Origin: an uncultured Dehalococcoidia bacterium
GTDB lineage: Bacteria > Chloroflexota > Dehalococcoidia > Bin125
Direction: 5' to 3'
Length of the DNA stretch: 64,000 nt
NCBI GenBank assembly: GCA_958295515.1
Contig: CATQGW010000001.1
Span: 248,001-312,000 of the forward strand
In this document: positions 49,762 to 59,093 of the stretch, in pieces
Layout: each line of letters opens with the position of its first letter
Position numbering within the stretch: the first letter of the stretch is position 1
The notes under the pieces: model-generated
The model's input: only the letters and a program-made list of their open reading frames with translations
The model's database searches: none
What the model was told of the DNA's origin: nothing
Made by a program: the position numbers and the translations under genes

Positions 49762-50718
49762 ATGCGAGCCTATGTCTTCCGTCGCATGCTGCTGCTGCCG
49801 ATCACGGTGCTGCTGCTCTCGATCTTCGTCTTCGGGCTGATCCGCCTGGTGCCCGGCTCGGTGATCGACGCCCGCCTCTCCGCCGGCTTCCCCGGCACCG
49901 CCGACGCCGACGACCGCGCCAAGCTGGAAGCGCATTTCGGGCTCGATAAGCCGGTGCATATCCAATACGTGAACTGGATCGGGCAGGTGTTCAGCGGCGA
50001 TCTGGGCACCTCCTGGCTGACCAAAGAGTCGATTCTGGACAACTTCGGGCGGCGCATGCCGGTCACGGTCGAGCTGCTGGTGCTGACGCTGCTGATCTAC
50101 ATTCCACTTGGGATCGGAACCGGAGTCTGGTCGGCGGTGCGTCAAAATCGCGCCGATGATTACTCGATTCGCTTCGTGACGATTCTGTTCCTGGCGATTC
50201 CCAACTTCTGGCTGGCGACGCTGGTGGTGGTGATTCCGCTGGTGCTCTGGGGCTATGCGCCGCCGCTGCCCTACCAGCAGCTCTGGGAAGATCCGGGCAA
50301 GAACTTAATTCAGATGATCGTGCCGGCGGTGGTGGCGGCGCTGGCCGGCGCTGCGGTGCTGGGGCGCGTGGCGCGCTCGGAAATGCTGGAGGTGCTGCGC
50401 CAGGACTACGTGCGCACGGCCTACGCCAAAGGCCTCGCCGCCCGCATCGTCGTCACCCGCCATGCCCTGCGCAACACGATGATTCCGCTGATCACCCTGA
50501 TCGGCCTCGTCTTCGCCACCGGCGTCGCCGGGTCGGTGATCGTCGAGCAGGTATTCGCCATTCCCGGCATGGGACGCTACCTGGTGCAATCACTGCTGAC
50601 CAACGATCTGCCCGTCGTCCAGGTCTGGATGTTGATCTTCGGGGCCGCCTTCGTCCTCGTGAACCTGTTGGTCGATCTCAGTTACGGCATGTTTGATCCA
50701 AGGATTCGTTTCCAATGA
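49762..50718 (+). CDS. Peptide-type ABC transporter permease (DppB/OppB-like), pair 1
   Basis: A 318-residue inner-membrane subunit. MRAYVFRRMLLLPITVLLLSIFVFGLIRLVPG is the typical N-terminal helix with PG; the coupling EAA loop is LRQDYVRTAYAKGLAARIVVTRHALRNTMIPLITLIGL, and the C-terminus ends in DLSYGMFDPRIRFQ. The family forms the pore with the C-type partner directly downstream (ATGA overlap). No nucleotide-binding subunit follows. Likely transports what binding protein 2 (and perhaps 1) captures. Confidence 0.94.
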   Translation: MRAYVFRRMLLLPITVLLLSIFVFGLIRLVPGSVIDARLSAGFPGTADADDRAKLEAHFGLDKPVHIQYVNWIGQVFSGDLGTSWLTKESILDNFGRRMPVTVELLVLTLLIYIPLGIGTGVWSAVRQNRADDYSIRFVTILFLAIPNFWLATLVVVIPLVLWGYAPPLPYQQLWEDPGKNLIQMIVPAVVAALAGAAVLGRVARSEMLEVLRQDYVRTAYAKGLAARIVVTRHALRNTMIPLITLIGLVFATGVAGSVIVEQVFAIPGMGRYLVQSLLTNDLPVVQVWMLIFGAAFVLVNLLVDLSYGMFDPRIRFQ

Positions 50719-51632
50719 GCGATATTCCCCCGTCACTCGTAGTAGCTGAGGCCGCCGACCGCGTCCAATTCGACGTATACGGGCTGCCGGTGCGGGCGTC
50801 GTGGCGCCGGCGCGGTCTGCGGCTGCTGCGCCAGCATCCGCTCGGCGCATTCGGCCTGTTTGTGGCTCTGTTCGTGATCTTCCTCGCCGCCTTCGGACCG
50901 CTGCTGACCACCGACCCCGCCGCCGTCTCGGCCGAGATTCTCGCCGGCCCCAGCGGCGAGCACTGGTTCGGCACCGACCGGCTCGGGCGCGACTACTTCG
51001 CGCGCGTGATCGCCGGCGCGCGGCTCTCGATGTCGCTGGCGCTCGGCGCGATGCTCATCGGCGTCTCCGCCGCCCTGGTCCTGGGCATGGTCTCGGCCTA
51101 CGCCAAGGGCGCGGTCGACCTCCTCCTGCAGCGCGTCATCGACATGATGCTGGCCTTCCCCGGGCTGGTGCTGCTGCTGCTGCTGGCGCAGGTGATCGGG
51201 CGCGGTTGGCAATCGGTCGCGCTGGGCATGGGGATCATCTTCTCGGTCAGCATGGTGCGGATCATCCGCGCCAGCACACTGTCGACGCTGGCCGAAAGCT
51301 ACGTCGAAGCCGCCCGCATTGTCGGCGCTTCCCCCTACCGCATTCTCTGGCGGCACGTGCTGCCCAACATGGGCCCGCCGCTGCTGATCTACGTCACCAC
51401 GCTGCTGGGCGCGGCAATCCTCTTCGAGGGCGCGCTCTCCTTCCTCGGCCTCGGCGTGCCCCCGCCCGAACCCTCCTGGGGGCGAATGCTGACCGAGGCG
51501 CGCACGCTCTGGAAATACCCGCACCTGAGCATCTTCCCCGGCGTCGCCATGACCATCGCCGTGCTCGGCTTCAACCTGGTCGGCGACTCGATCCGCGACA
51601 TCCTCGACCCGCGCCTGCGCGGCCTGACCTGA
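50715..51632 (+). CDS. Peptide-type ABC transporter permease (DppC/OppC-like), pair 1
   Basis: A 305-residue permease partner with a cytoplasmic N-terminus, first helix HPLGAFGLFVALFVIFLAAFGPLL, the signature WFGTDRLGRDYFARVIAGARLS and the EAA loop LAESYVEAARIVGASPYRILWRHVLPNMGPPLLIYV; the end is GDSIRDILDPRLRGLT. The start overlaps pair 1's first permease by four bases, so the two are translated together. Confidence 0.94.
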   Translation: MSDIPPSLVVAEAADRVQFDVYGLPVRASWRRRGLRLLRQHPLGAFGLFVALFVIFLAAFGPLLTTDPAAVSAEILAGPSGEHWFGTDRLGRDYFARVIAGARLSMSLALGAMLIGVSAALVLGMVSAYAKGAVDLLLQRVIDMMLAFPGLVLLLLLAQVIGRGWQSVALGMGIIFSVSMVRIIRASTLSTLAESYVEAARIVGASPYRILWRHVLPNMGPPLLIYVTTLLGAAILFEGALSFLGLGVPPPEPSWGRMLTEARTLWKYPHLSIFPGVAMTIAVLGFNLVGDSIRDILDPRLRGLT

Positions 51633-51693
51633 GCGCACGTCGCCCGGATCCCGCCCAAGCTCCCGACTGCGCGCACAGGCGCCTGGCGCTGCG

Positions 51694-51722
51694 TTGACAT
51701 CGTGATCGTGATTTCTTAGCCT
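51694..51722 (+). promoter_or_regulatory. Near-consensus promoter for binding protein 3
   Basis: TTGACA, a 17-base spacer and TAGCCT, 47 bases before the ATG at 51770. The -35 is perfect. Confidence 0.7.
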
Positions 51723-51769
51723 TCCGCGAACAAACCACAGCAACAGCGCGGAGCATGCAGGAGAGCGTC

Positions 51770-53524
51770 ATGAGCGAGCGAAACTACTGGGACCAAATCC
51801 GCAGGCGGCGGGTGAGTCGGCGCTCGATGCTGGGCGCAGCCGCGCGGGCCGGCGTTGGCGCGGCCGGCATTGTGCTAGTCGGCTGCGGCGACGATGACGA
51901 CGACGGCCAACAGCAGGCCGCGCCCGCCGCGGCGCAAGCGCAGGCGCAGCAGCAACAGCAGCAAGCGCAACCGGCCGCTCAGCAGCAACAACAGCAGCAA
52001 GCAGCCGCGGTCGCCCAGGCGCAGCAGTCCGACGCCGGCCCGAACCGCGGCGGCAGGCTCATCATGGGCGACCTGCATTCCTTCGAAGATGACGTGACGC
52101 TGCCATACGCGATCGGCGACGGCCGGTCCACCCAGCCGCCGGACTCCGGCGTCTGGGACTGGCTGATGCAGCGCGGGGACACGCTGGAGCCGGAGGCTCG
52201 GCTCGCGGAGGCGTGGGAGCAAAACGGTGACGCCACCGCCACAATCGTCACACTGCGCCCGGGCCTCGAGTTCCACAATGGCAAGCCGCTCAACGCCGAG
52301 GCCGTCAAGCTCAGCTATGAGGCGATGAACTACGAGAGCACACCGAACAGCCAGGTGCGAGCGTTGGCAGCCGCCTACCTCGAATCAATCGACGTGATCG
52401 ACGACCGTACGGTGCAGTTCAACCACGCGAACTGGCCGGGGCCGGTCATCTACGACCTGATCACATTCGCGCCGATCGCCGACGCTGAGACTATTCCGGC
52501 CTTGGCTGCCATGGAGGAGGTCAATGGCAGCGGCCCGTTCAAGTTCGACTTCGACCAATGGGAGCCCGGCGCGAAGTGGGTGGCGGTGCCGCACGAGAAT
52601 GGCTACCTCACGCCGTACCTCGACTCGATCGAGTATCGCACCATCGCGGACGAGGACACCCAGGTGCTGGCCCTCGAGAGCGGGGAACTGGACGTGACCC
52701 ATATTCCCGCCACGCAATTCGCGCGCCTGGGCGCATTGGACCACCTCACCACCGCCATCTTCCCGGCGCTCGGGTACTGGGTCGTCGGACCGACCGGAAC
52801 GGGACTTGGCGGCGGTCACCCCGCGAACGACGATCCGCGCTTCCGCCAAGCGCTGCAAAAGGCGATCGACCGTGAGCGCCTCCATGAGGACATTTTCGAA
52901 GGCATCTATCCCATCTCCAACCAGATGTGGCTGCCGACTTCCCCGGCGTATGACCCGCAGTACGACGTCGTCGCCTACGACCCTGAGGGCGCCAGGGCGC
53001 TGCTGGAGGAGGCCGGTCTCGTAGGCACGGAGATCGGCATCCATTATTTCGAGGGCCAGGTCCCCAGTGGCGCCCCCGAAATCATTCAGGCGAACTTCCA
53101 GGCCATCGGAGTCGACGCTACGCTCGAGGTGATCGACCGCGCGCTGTGGATCGAGTACTTCTTGTCAGGCACGATGCCCGGCCTGTACATGGCGAGCACC
53201 GGCTTCTTCTGGATGAACCCCGAAACGCTGCCGAACATGAACTATCAGTTCCGCAAGGACAACGCGCTTGCCTTCGGGAACAGATCAGATCCGGATCACG
53301 TGGAGTACAACTCCATCATCGATGGCTTTGGCTCACAGCCGTCGCCCGCCGAGCGCGAAGCATTGTTTCAGCGCTGGAACGCGCTCTATGCCGAAGCGCC
53401 GTGGCTGCTCCCGTACTCCGGCTTGGGCCACCTCGCGGCCTACAACAACACCCGTGTCGGAGGATTCCGGTATACGCCGGCGTCCGCGAAATTGCACAAG
53501 GAAGAGCTCTGGCTGATCGCGTAG
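51770..53524 (+). CDS. Peptide-type ABC transporter substrate-binding lipoprotein 3
   Basis: A 584-residue SBP_bac_5 protein. The conserved leader MSERNYWDQIRRRRVSRRS leads to GVGAAGIVLVGCGDDDDD and then a Gln-rich linker (about residues 55-85). Family motifs are LRPGLEFHNGKPLNAEAVKLSYEAM, GHPANDDPRFRQALQKAIDRERL and DIFEGIYPISNQMWLP. It differs clearly from proteins 1 and 2 in the body, so it is a separate lineage sharing only the leader. The start is ATG 51770 with AGGAG upstream; the track starts five codons earlier. Coding looks slightly less GC-rich than its neighbours. Permease pair 2 follows. Confidence 0.9.
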   Translation: MSERNYWDQIRRRRVSRRSMLGAAARAGVGAAGIVLVGCGDDDDDGQQQAAPAAAQAQAQQQQQQAQPAAQQQQQQQAAAVAQAQQSDAGPNRGGRLIMGDLHSFEDDVTLPYAIGDGRSTQPPDSGVWDWLMQRGDTLEPEARLAEAWEQNGDATATIVTLRPGLEFHNGKPLNAEAVKLSYEAMNYESTPNSQVRALAAAYLESIDVIDDRTVQFNHANWPGPVIYDLITFAPIADAETIPALAAMEEVNGSGPFKFDFDQWEPGAKWVAVPHENGYLTPYLDSIEYRTIADEDTQVLALESGELDVTHIPATQFARLGALDHLTTAIFPALGYWVVGPTGTGLGGGHPANDDPRFRQALQKAIDRERLHEDIFEGIYPISNQMWLPTSPAYDPQYDVVAYDPEGARALLEEAGLVGTEIGIHYFEGQVPSGAPEIIQANFQAIGVDATLEVIDRALWIEYFLSGTMPGLYMASTGFFWMNPETLPNMNYQFRKDNALAFGNRSDPDHVEYNSIIDGFGSQPSPAEREALFQRWNALYAEAPWLLPYSGLGHLAAYNNTRVGGFRYTPASAKLHKEELWLIA

Positions 53525-53716
53525 CCGACCGATCGGATTCGTCCGGCTCCCTTCTCACTCTCTTCCGCGCTGCTGGGGAGAGGCCGCGATGTGACAGCGG
53601 GAGGGGCTTGCAACCGCCGGAGAAACCTCCTCCAGCACTAAGGGACAACTCGTCCTACAAGTGGGAGGCGAGGCGCTCTCCGTGCGGTATGGTCAGCCTT
53701 CAGAGGAGCGTCGTGC

Positions 53717-54661
53717 ATGGGTTCGTTCCTAGTCCGCCGCTTCGCGCAAGGCATCTTGACGGTGGTGCTGGCCAGCGTTCTGGTCTTCCTGGTCATGCGC
53801 TTGATTCCGGGCGACCCCGCACTGCTGCTGGTCGGAACGGATGCAAGCCCCGCAGACGTGGAGGCGGTGCGAGAACGGCTCGGGCTCAACGAGCCACTGA
53901 TTGAGCAGTACGCCGATTGGCTGATCGGCGCGCTGCAGGCCGATTTCGGACCGTCGATTAGCAAGGGCACCGAGGTCGGCACCCTGATGAAGGTCGCCGC
54001 CCTGCCAAGCGCGGAGCTCGCAGTGGCCGGGTACCTGTTTGCGCTGGCCTTTGGCATCCCACTCGGAATCGCCGCCGGCCTGAAACCGGGCGGGCTGGGC
54101 GATTACGCCGCGACCGGATTCACCATGGTCACGCTCGGCATCCCGAACTTTGTGCTCGGGATCCTCCTGATCTGGGTGTTAGCGGTCCTGCTCGGCTGGT
54201 TGCCAATCACCGGACGGGTTGCGATCAATGAGGATCCAATCGAGGCGATCAAGTTCCTGATCATGCCGATGATCGCCGTGGGCGCCGGGACGGCGGCCGT
54301 GCTCGCCCGATTCGTGCGCGCCTCGATTATGGAGACATTGAACCAGGATTACGTGCGGACAGCCCGCGCGAAGGGGTTGCGCGAGCGGGCGGTCGTGCTG
54401 CGGCATGCAATGCGCAACGCGCTGATCCCGGTGATCACGGTTGCCGCGCTGCAGATTGGCTTCCTGATCTCCGGCGCGGTGATCGTTGAGGTCGTCTTTG
54501 CGCGGCCAGGCTTCGGGTCGCTGATTATCGCCGGCGTGATCGGCAGGGACTATCAGCTCATTCAGGGCATGCTCGTGGTGCTGGTCACGGTCTTCGTGGT
54601 GGTGAACACGCTCGCCGATGTCCTCTATGGGGTTGCTGACCCCCGGATCCGGGTGAGCTGA
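53717..54661 (+). CDS. Peptide-type ABC transporter permease (DppB-like), pair 2
   Basis: A 314-residue permease. MGSFLVRRFAQGILTVVLASVLVFLVMRLIPGDPA is the typical first helix with PGD; the EAA loop is METLNQDYVRTARAKGLRERAVVLRHAMRNALIPVITVAALQ, and the end is ADVLYGVADPRIRVS. It starts with a GAGGAG site, about 190 bases after binding protein 3. Its stop overlaps the partner's ATG (TGATG). Confidence 0.94.
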   Translation: MGSFLVRRFAQGILTVVLASVLVFLVMRLIPGDPALLLVGTDASPADVEAVRERLGLNEPLIEQYADWLIGALQADFGPSISKGTEVGTLMKVAALPSAELAVAGYLFALAFGIPLGIAAGLKPGGLGDYAATGFTMVTLGIPNFVLGILLIWVLAVLLGWLPITGRVAINEDPIEAIKFLIMPMIAVGAGTAAVLARFVRASIMETLNQDYVRTARAKGLRERAVVLRHAMRNALIPVITVAALQIGFLISGAVIVEVVFARPGFGSLIIAGVIGRDYQLIQGMLVVLVTVFVVVNTLADVLYGVADPRIRVS

Positions 54662-55581
54662 TGGCTGACGTTCAGATTCCGGAGCCGCTCTTCCGCCGTG
54701 CATCGCTTGGTGCGCGGGTCCTGACCTGGCGGCAGCAGTCGCAGTGGTTCGATGTCAGCTACCGCGTGGCCCGCGAGCGGCGAGGCCAGATCGCGCTGCT
54801 CATCCTTGGCGTGTTCCTGATCTGCGCCCTGTTCGCGCCATACATCGCTCCCTACGGCTACGCGGAGCAATTCCGCAGCGCCAAGCTCTTGTCGCCCTCC
54901 TGGACTCATCCCTTCGGCACCGATGAAATCAGCCGCGACCTGCTCAGCCGCATGATCTACGGGGTCCGGATCTCGCTCTTCGTCAGCGCCGGCGCTGTCG
55001 CGATCGGGATGCCGATCGGTGTCGCCATCGGCTACACCGCGGGCTACTTCGGCCGCTGGGCGGACGCAATCTCGATGCGGTTCATCGACACGATGTTGGC
55101 GTTCCCCGGGATTCTCACGGCGCTCGTCGTCTTGGCGGTGCTCGGGACCGGCACGCGAGAGGTGGCGATCACGCTCGGCATTACCGCGATCCCGGTCTTC
55201 GCGCGGCTGGCGCGCGGACAGATGCTGCAAGAGAAAGAGCGCGACTACGTGATGGCGGCGCGCACCCTGGGCGCCGGGCCCACACGAATCATCATGCGCC
55301 ACGTCGCGATCAACACCTTGCCGCCCCTGATGATCCAGGCGGCGCTCTACATGGCGTTCGCGATCATCGCGGAAGCATCGCTGAGCTTCCTCGGCCTGGG
55401 CGCGGCGCCCCCCACGCCGACGATTGGGTTGATCTTGAACGGGGCCAGAGCGTTCCTCACACTCGGCGCGTGGTGGTTCATATTGGCGCCCATCGCAGCG
55501 CTCGCGCTGCTGTTGATTGCGCTGAATTTCCTGGCCGACGCGATCCTCGAGGCCACAAGTCCCTATGTGCGGAACAAGTAG
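54661..55581 (+). CDS. Peptide-type ABC transporter permease (DppC-like), pair 2
   Basis: A 306-residue permease. A long cytoplasmic N-terminus leads to RGQIALLILGVFLICALFAPYI, the signature HPFGTDEISRDLLSRMIYGVRISL, and the EAA loop KERDYVMAARTLGAGPTRIIMRHVAINTLPPLMIQAALYMA, ending LADAILEATSPYVRNK. It overlaps the previous stop by one base. Confidence 0.94.
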   Translation: MADVQIPEPLFRRASLGARVLTWRQQSQWFDVSYRVARERRGQIALLILGVFLICALFAPYIAPYGYAEQFRSAKLLSPSWTHPFGTDEISRDLLSRMIYGVRISLFVSAGAVAIGMPIGVAIGYTAGYFGRWADAISMRFIDTMLAFPGILTALVVLAVLGTGTREVAITLGITAIPVFARLARGQMLQEKERDYVMAARTLGAGPTRIIMRHVAINTLPPLMIQAALYMAFAIIAEASLSFLGLGAAPPTPTIGLILNGARAFLTLGAWWFILAPIAALALLLIALNFLADAILEATSPYVRNK

Positions 55582-55591
55582 CGCGCAGCCG

Positions 55592-56008
55592 CTACAGCCT
55601 GAGCAGCGGGCGGTCCGGCGATTCGGGGCGGGGGCTGAGCGTCCGATTCACGCAGTCCGCGACCAGATCGAGTTGCGCCATGACGATCTGGCCAAGCAGC
55701 GCATCCGATCCCTGCGGTACGACGACACAGTCAACAGGCATCCGACGGTCGCCAATGCGGACGGTCAGCGGTCCGGCGATTGGCAGTTCGCCCCGCCGTC
55801 CGTCGGCGTACATGACGGTCGCGCTGCTGACGACCGCCGCGCCAAGCCGTCCCACCACATCCTCGGGCAGCGCCAGCATCACCGCGCCGGTATCCGCGAC
55901 GGCCGAGATGGTGGCCCGTCGAATCTCGTCCTCTGCCCGATAGCCCTCCTCAAACAGCCGACGGTCTCCGGAGTTCTCCAGCTCAATCTCCACGATGATC
56001 TCGCCCAT
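55592..56008 (-). CDS. Retropepsin-like clan AA aspartic protease
   Basis: A 138-residue protein, read on the minus strand between permease pair 2 and binding protein 4. The active-site motif ADTGAVMLALPEDVVGRLG (D-T-G, about residues 38-57) matches the clan AA aspartic protease fold. The later strand MPVDCVVVPQGSDALLGQIVMAQLDLVAD has the usual ALLG-type second motif. One D-T-G per chain means it should act as a homodimer, as in retropepsins. The start ATG 56008 follows GGAG-type sequence. The 622-residue ORF in the track that includes it is a shadow of binding protein 4. The substrate is unknown; such small proteases occur singly or near toxin-like and mobile genes. Confidence 0.82.
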   Translation of the reverse strand: MGEIIVEIELENSGDRRLFEEGYRAEDEIRRATISAVADTGAVMLALPEDVVGRLGAAVVSSATVMYADGRRGELPIAGPLTVRIGDRRMPVDCVVVPQGSDALLGQIVMAQLDLVADCVNRTLSPRPESPDRPLLRL

Positions 56009-56109
56009 CGCCCGCTCTCCGCTCCCTCGCTCCCACTGCTTGCAGCATATCCACGCCCGCGCGGCTCGGCCTGCGCGCATGCATCGCGCATACATATTGA
56101 CGCCGCCCG

Positions 56110-56138
56110 TTGACATCCTGTTCGCAGATCGCGATATT
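56110..56138 (+). promoter_or_regulatory. Near-consensus promoter for binding protein 4
   Basis: TTGACA, a 17-base spacer and GATATT, about 110 bases before the ATG at 56249. The -35 is perfect. Confidence 0.6.
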
Positions 56139-56248
56139 TCGCAGTACCCGAACGATCCGCGGCGCATCAATCGCGCTCGTGGGTCGCAGCACCGCAGTTG
56201 CCGCAACCGGAATGCCGGCTGAGACGCGGATTGCGGAAGGAGTTCGAG

Positions 56249-58123
56249 ATGAGCCGAGAGAGCCACAGGCAGAGCGACCAGCCGAACTACTGGCAGCGAA
56301 TGCGCCGTTCGCGGATGAGTCGGCGCGCGCTCCTGCGCGCCTCGGGCCGCGCCGGGGTCGGCGCGGCCGGGCTGGCGCTGGTCGGCTGCGGCGACGATGA
56401 CGACGACCAGCCCGCCACCGTCGCGCAGAGCCGCCAGCAACAACAACAGCAGGATCAGCCCGCCCAGCAGCAGGCGATGCAGCAACAACAGCAGGACGCC
56501 GCGCAGCAGGCGATGCAAGCGGATCAGCAGCAGGCGCAAGCCGAGCAGCAGACCGAGCCGGTGCAGTCCGCCCCCTCCGCCCGCGAGGGCGACACCGACT
56601 GGGAGCGCACCGTCACCGTCGCCGTGCCCAACGCCGTCGGCGGCCTCGATGTGCAGGGACCCGGCAACTACACCCTCAAGTGGAACGGGCCGCTGCATGT
56701 CGATCAGCTCCTGCAGTACGACCTGGTCACCCGCGAGATCGTGCCGCATGTGGGGTACTACGAGTGGATCGAGGACTTCACCTCGGTGCTGATGCACGTC
56801 AATCCGGGCCACGCCTGGCACGACGGCACGCCGCTGACGGCGGAGGACGTCAAGTTCTCGATCGACCGCGCGGCCGGGAACGCCCCCTACAACGAGAGCG
56901 GCGGCTACGAAACCGGCGTCGCCTATATCGTCGCCTCGGTCAACGGTGAGGTCAGCGTGATCGACGACCTGACCGCGCGCGTTCCGGTGAAATCCGAGGT
57001 CACCGCGCCGAACAGCATCGGCACCACGATGCCGCTGGTGCCGAAGCACCGGATCGAGGAGCTGGGCGACGACGGCTACAACCGCGACGGGTTGGCGAGC
57101 GGGCCGTTCAAGATGGTCTCCTTCGAGCCCGATATCGAGGTGCGCAGCGTTCGCAACGACGACTACCCGATCGGCTACGACAACCCCAGCCGCAAGCACC
57201 GCGCCTGGGTCAAAGAGATCGTCCAGTCCGTGCGGCCCGAGCCGGTCGCGCGCCTCGCGGCGATCCAGGCCGGCGAGGCCGACGTCGTCCCCTCGCTCGA
57301 GTGGGAGCTCGTGCAGGAGTTCGTCGACGAACCCGGCTTCGAAGTGCTCTTCGACCCGGGCTGCTGCCCGCACACGATCTTCCCCAACACGATCGTGCCG
57401 ATGTTCGAGGACGGCAGCAACCCCTACCGCGACCTGCGCGTGCGGCAGGCGATGAACCACGCGGTCGACGTGCCGACGATCTACGGCACGCTGGGCACCG
57501 GCCGCGAGCAGCGCGCCTACGGCATCGGCAGCCGCCAGCTGGGCGGGATGCAGCCCGACCAGTCAGGTCCGCTGACGATGGAGTACGACATCGAGAAGTC
57601 AATGCAGCTGATGGACGCGGCCGGCTACGCCGACGGCTTCGAGTCCGATTTCTACGGCACCTCCGGCTTCTTCGCGCTGACCGACCAGGTCGCGCTGGCG
57701 GTGCAGCAGTACCTCGAGGTGGTCGGCATTCGCACCAACCTGCAGCTCGATCCGCTGCCCGACTTCCGCGCGCGGATGGCGCAGCGCGATGTGCCGGGCC
57801 TGCACTACTACTTCACCAACCAGTCGCCGGACCCCTTCCAGGTGATCGCTGCGGAGGTGGCGATCGGCGGCACGCTCTCGGTCGCGGAGTACCCCGACAC
57901 CAACATTCAGGAGCTGGTGGACGCGCAAGCGACGGAGTTCGACCCGGCCAGGCGCAAGGTGGCGCTTAACACATTGGCCGAGCGGATCTACACCAACGCT
58001 TCCTGGCTGTTCCTGTTCGAGACCGTCGCCACCGGCCTGATGCGCGACGATCTGGAATGGGACATGATGGGCAACTCGCGCGACTACGGCGGCCTCTGGG
58101 CAATCCGCCCGCTCGTGACCTAG
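56249..58123 (+). CDS. Peptide-type ABC transporter substrate-binding lipoprotein 4
   Basis: A 624-residue SBP_bac_5 protein. The leader is NYWQRMRRSRMSRRALLRAS and GVGAAGLALVGCGDDDDD, preceded by an eleven-residue N-terminal extension (MSRESHRQSDQ), then a long Gln-rich linker (about residues 60-115) with repeated MQQQQQDA units. The body has GHAWHDGTPLTAEDVKFSID, NPYRDLRVRQAMNHAVDVPTIY and the C-terminal GLMRDDLEWD. The start is ATG 56249 with GGAAGGAG; the track's start 17 codons earlier is not supported. Permease pair 3 follows within 31 bases, so this is a complete receptor-pore unit lacking the ATPase. Confidence 0.9.
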   Translation: MSRESHRQSDQPNYWQRMRRSRMSRRALLRASGRAGVGAAGLALVGCGDDDDDQPATVAQSRQQQQQQDQPAQQQAMQQQQQDAAQQAMQADQQQAQAEQQTEPVQSAPSAREGDTDWERTVTVAVPNAVGGLDVQGPGNYTLKWNGPLHVDQLLQYDLVTREIVPHVGYYEWIEDFTSVLMHVNPGHAWHDGTPLTAEDVKFSIDRAAGNAPYNESGGYETGVAYIVASVNGEVSVIDDLTARVPVKSEVTAPNSIGTTMPLVPKHRIEELGDDGYNRDGLASGPFKMVSFEPDIEVRSVRNDDYPIGYDNPSRKHRAWVKEIVQSVRPEPVARLAAIQAGEADVVPSLEWELVQEFVDEPGFEVLFDPGCCPHTIFPNTIVPMFEDGSNPYRDLRVRQAMNHAVDVPTIYGTLGTGREQRAYGIGSRQLGGMQPDQSGPLTMEYDIEKSMQLMDAAGYADGFESDFYGTSGFFALTDQVALAVQQYLEVVGIRTNLQLDPLPDFRARMAQRDVPGLHYYFTNQSPDPFQVIAAEVAIGGTLSVAEYPDTNIQELVDAQATEFDPARRKVALNTLAERIYTNASWLFLFETVATGLMRDDLEWDMMGNSRDYGGLWAIRPLVT

Positions 58124-58154
58124 GAGGAAACCGCTCCGGGCAGGACGGCGAACC

Positions 58155-59093
58155 ATGGGCGGTGCGAATTTCTGGGCGATCCTCGGCTCGCGCCTGCTCC
58201 AGGGGCTGCTCGTCGTCTTCCTCGTCGTCTCGATCGTCTTCCTCGTCTCCCGCGGCGCGCGCGATCCGGTCGAATACCTCACGACCGACGAGACGACCGA
58301 AGAGGAGAAGCAGCTGCTGCGCGAGCAGCTCGGCCTGAGCGGTCCGCTGGCCGAGCAGTACGGACGCTTTCTGCTCGACGCCGTCCAGCTCGACCTGGGC
58401 AACTCCTTCATCAGCGACCGGCCGGCGATGGATGAAGTCGCCGGTCGATCGGTGAAGACGCTGCAGTTGGGCCTGGCGGCGCTGATCTTTTCGCTCGTGC
58501 TGGGGCTGCCGCTGGGGATCATCGCGGCGCTGCGGCGCGCCTCGCCGACGGACTGGTTCGCGCGCCTGCTGGCGGTGCTGGGGCAGGCCACGCCCAACTT
58601 CTGGCTCGGCCTGATGCTGATCTTCTTCTTCTCCGTCCAGCTCGGCTGGCTGCCGACCGGCGGGAGCGGCAGCTTCAAACACATCATCCTGCCCACGGTG
58701 ACGCTGGGACTGCTGAGCTGCGCGGCCGCGATGCGGCTCACGCGCTCGGGGATGATCGATGTCATGGGCACCGATTTCGTGCGCACCGCCCGCGCCAAGG
58801 GGCTGCGCGAAAGCACGATCATCAGCCGTCATGCGCTGCGCCATGCGCTCCTGCCGGTCGCCACCATCCTGGGCATCCAGGTGGGCCGCCTGATCGCCGG
58901 CTCGGTGATCGTCGAGCAGGTCTTCGCCTGGCCGGGCGTCGGACGGCTGATGCTGCACACAATCACCGTCGGTGATTTTCCGGTCTTGCTGGCCGGCATT
59001 CTCGTCATCTCCGCCGCCATCGTGATCGCGAACATCCTGGTCGATCTGTCCTATCCAATTATCGATCCGCGCATCCGGGCGGGCGCGCGCTGA
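58155..59093 (+). CDS. Peptide-type ABC transporter permease (DppB-like), pair 3
   Basis: A 312-residue permease. The N-terminal ILGSRLLQGLLVVFLVVSIVFLVSRG lacks the usual PGDP following the first helix, which reads RDPVEYLTT. The EAA loop is VMGTDFVRTARAKGLRESTIISRHALRHALLPVATILGIQVG, with end DLSYPIIDPRIRAGAR. The ATG overlaps nothing upstream; TGATG couples it to the partner. Confidence 0.93.
   Translation: MGGANFWAILGSRLLQGLLVVFLVVSIVFLVSRGARDPVEYLTTDETTEEEKQLLREQLGLSGPLAEQYGRFLLDAVQLDLGNSFISDRPAMDEVAGRSVKTLQLGLAALIFSLVLGLPLGIIAALRRASPTDWFARLLAVLGQATPNFWLGLMLIFFFSVQLGWLPTGGSGSFKHIILPTVTLGLLSCAAAMRLTRSGMIDVMGTDFVRTARAKGLRESTIISRHALRHALLPVATILGIQVGRLIAGSVIVEQVFAWPGVGRLMLHTITVGDFPVLLAGILVISAAIVIANILVDLSYPIIDPRIRAGAR

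Noticed and set aside
51930-52020. CAG/CAA-rich tracts in receptor linkers as sequencing artefacts
   Set aside because: The same Gln-rich linker occurs in all four intact receptors with different exact codons, so it is genuine sequence.
55592-57460. Minus ORF of 622 residues containing the aspartic protease
   Set aside because: The first ~480 residues are antisense to binding protein 4; only the last 138 residues have a family motif and their own ribosome-binding site.
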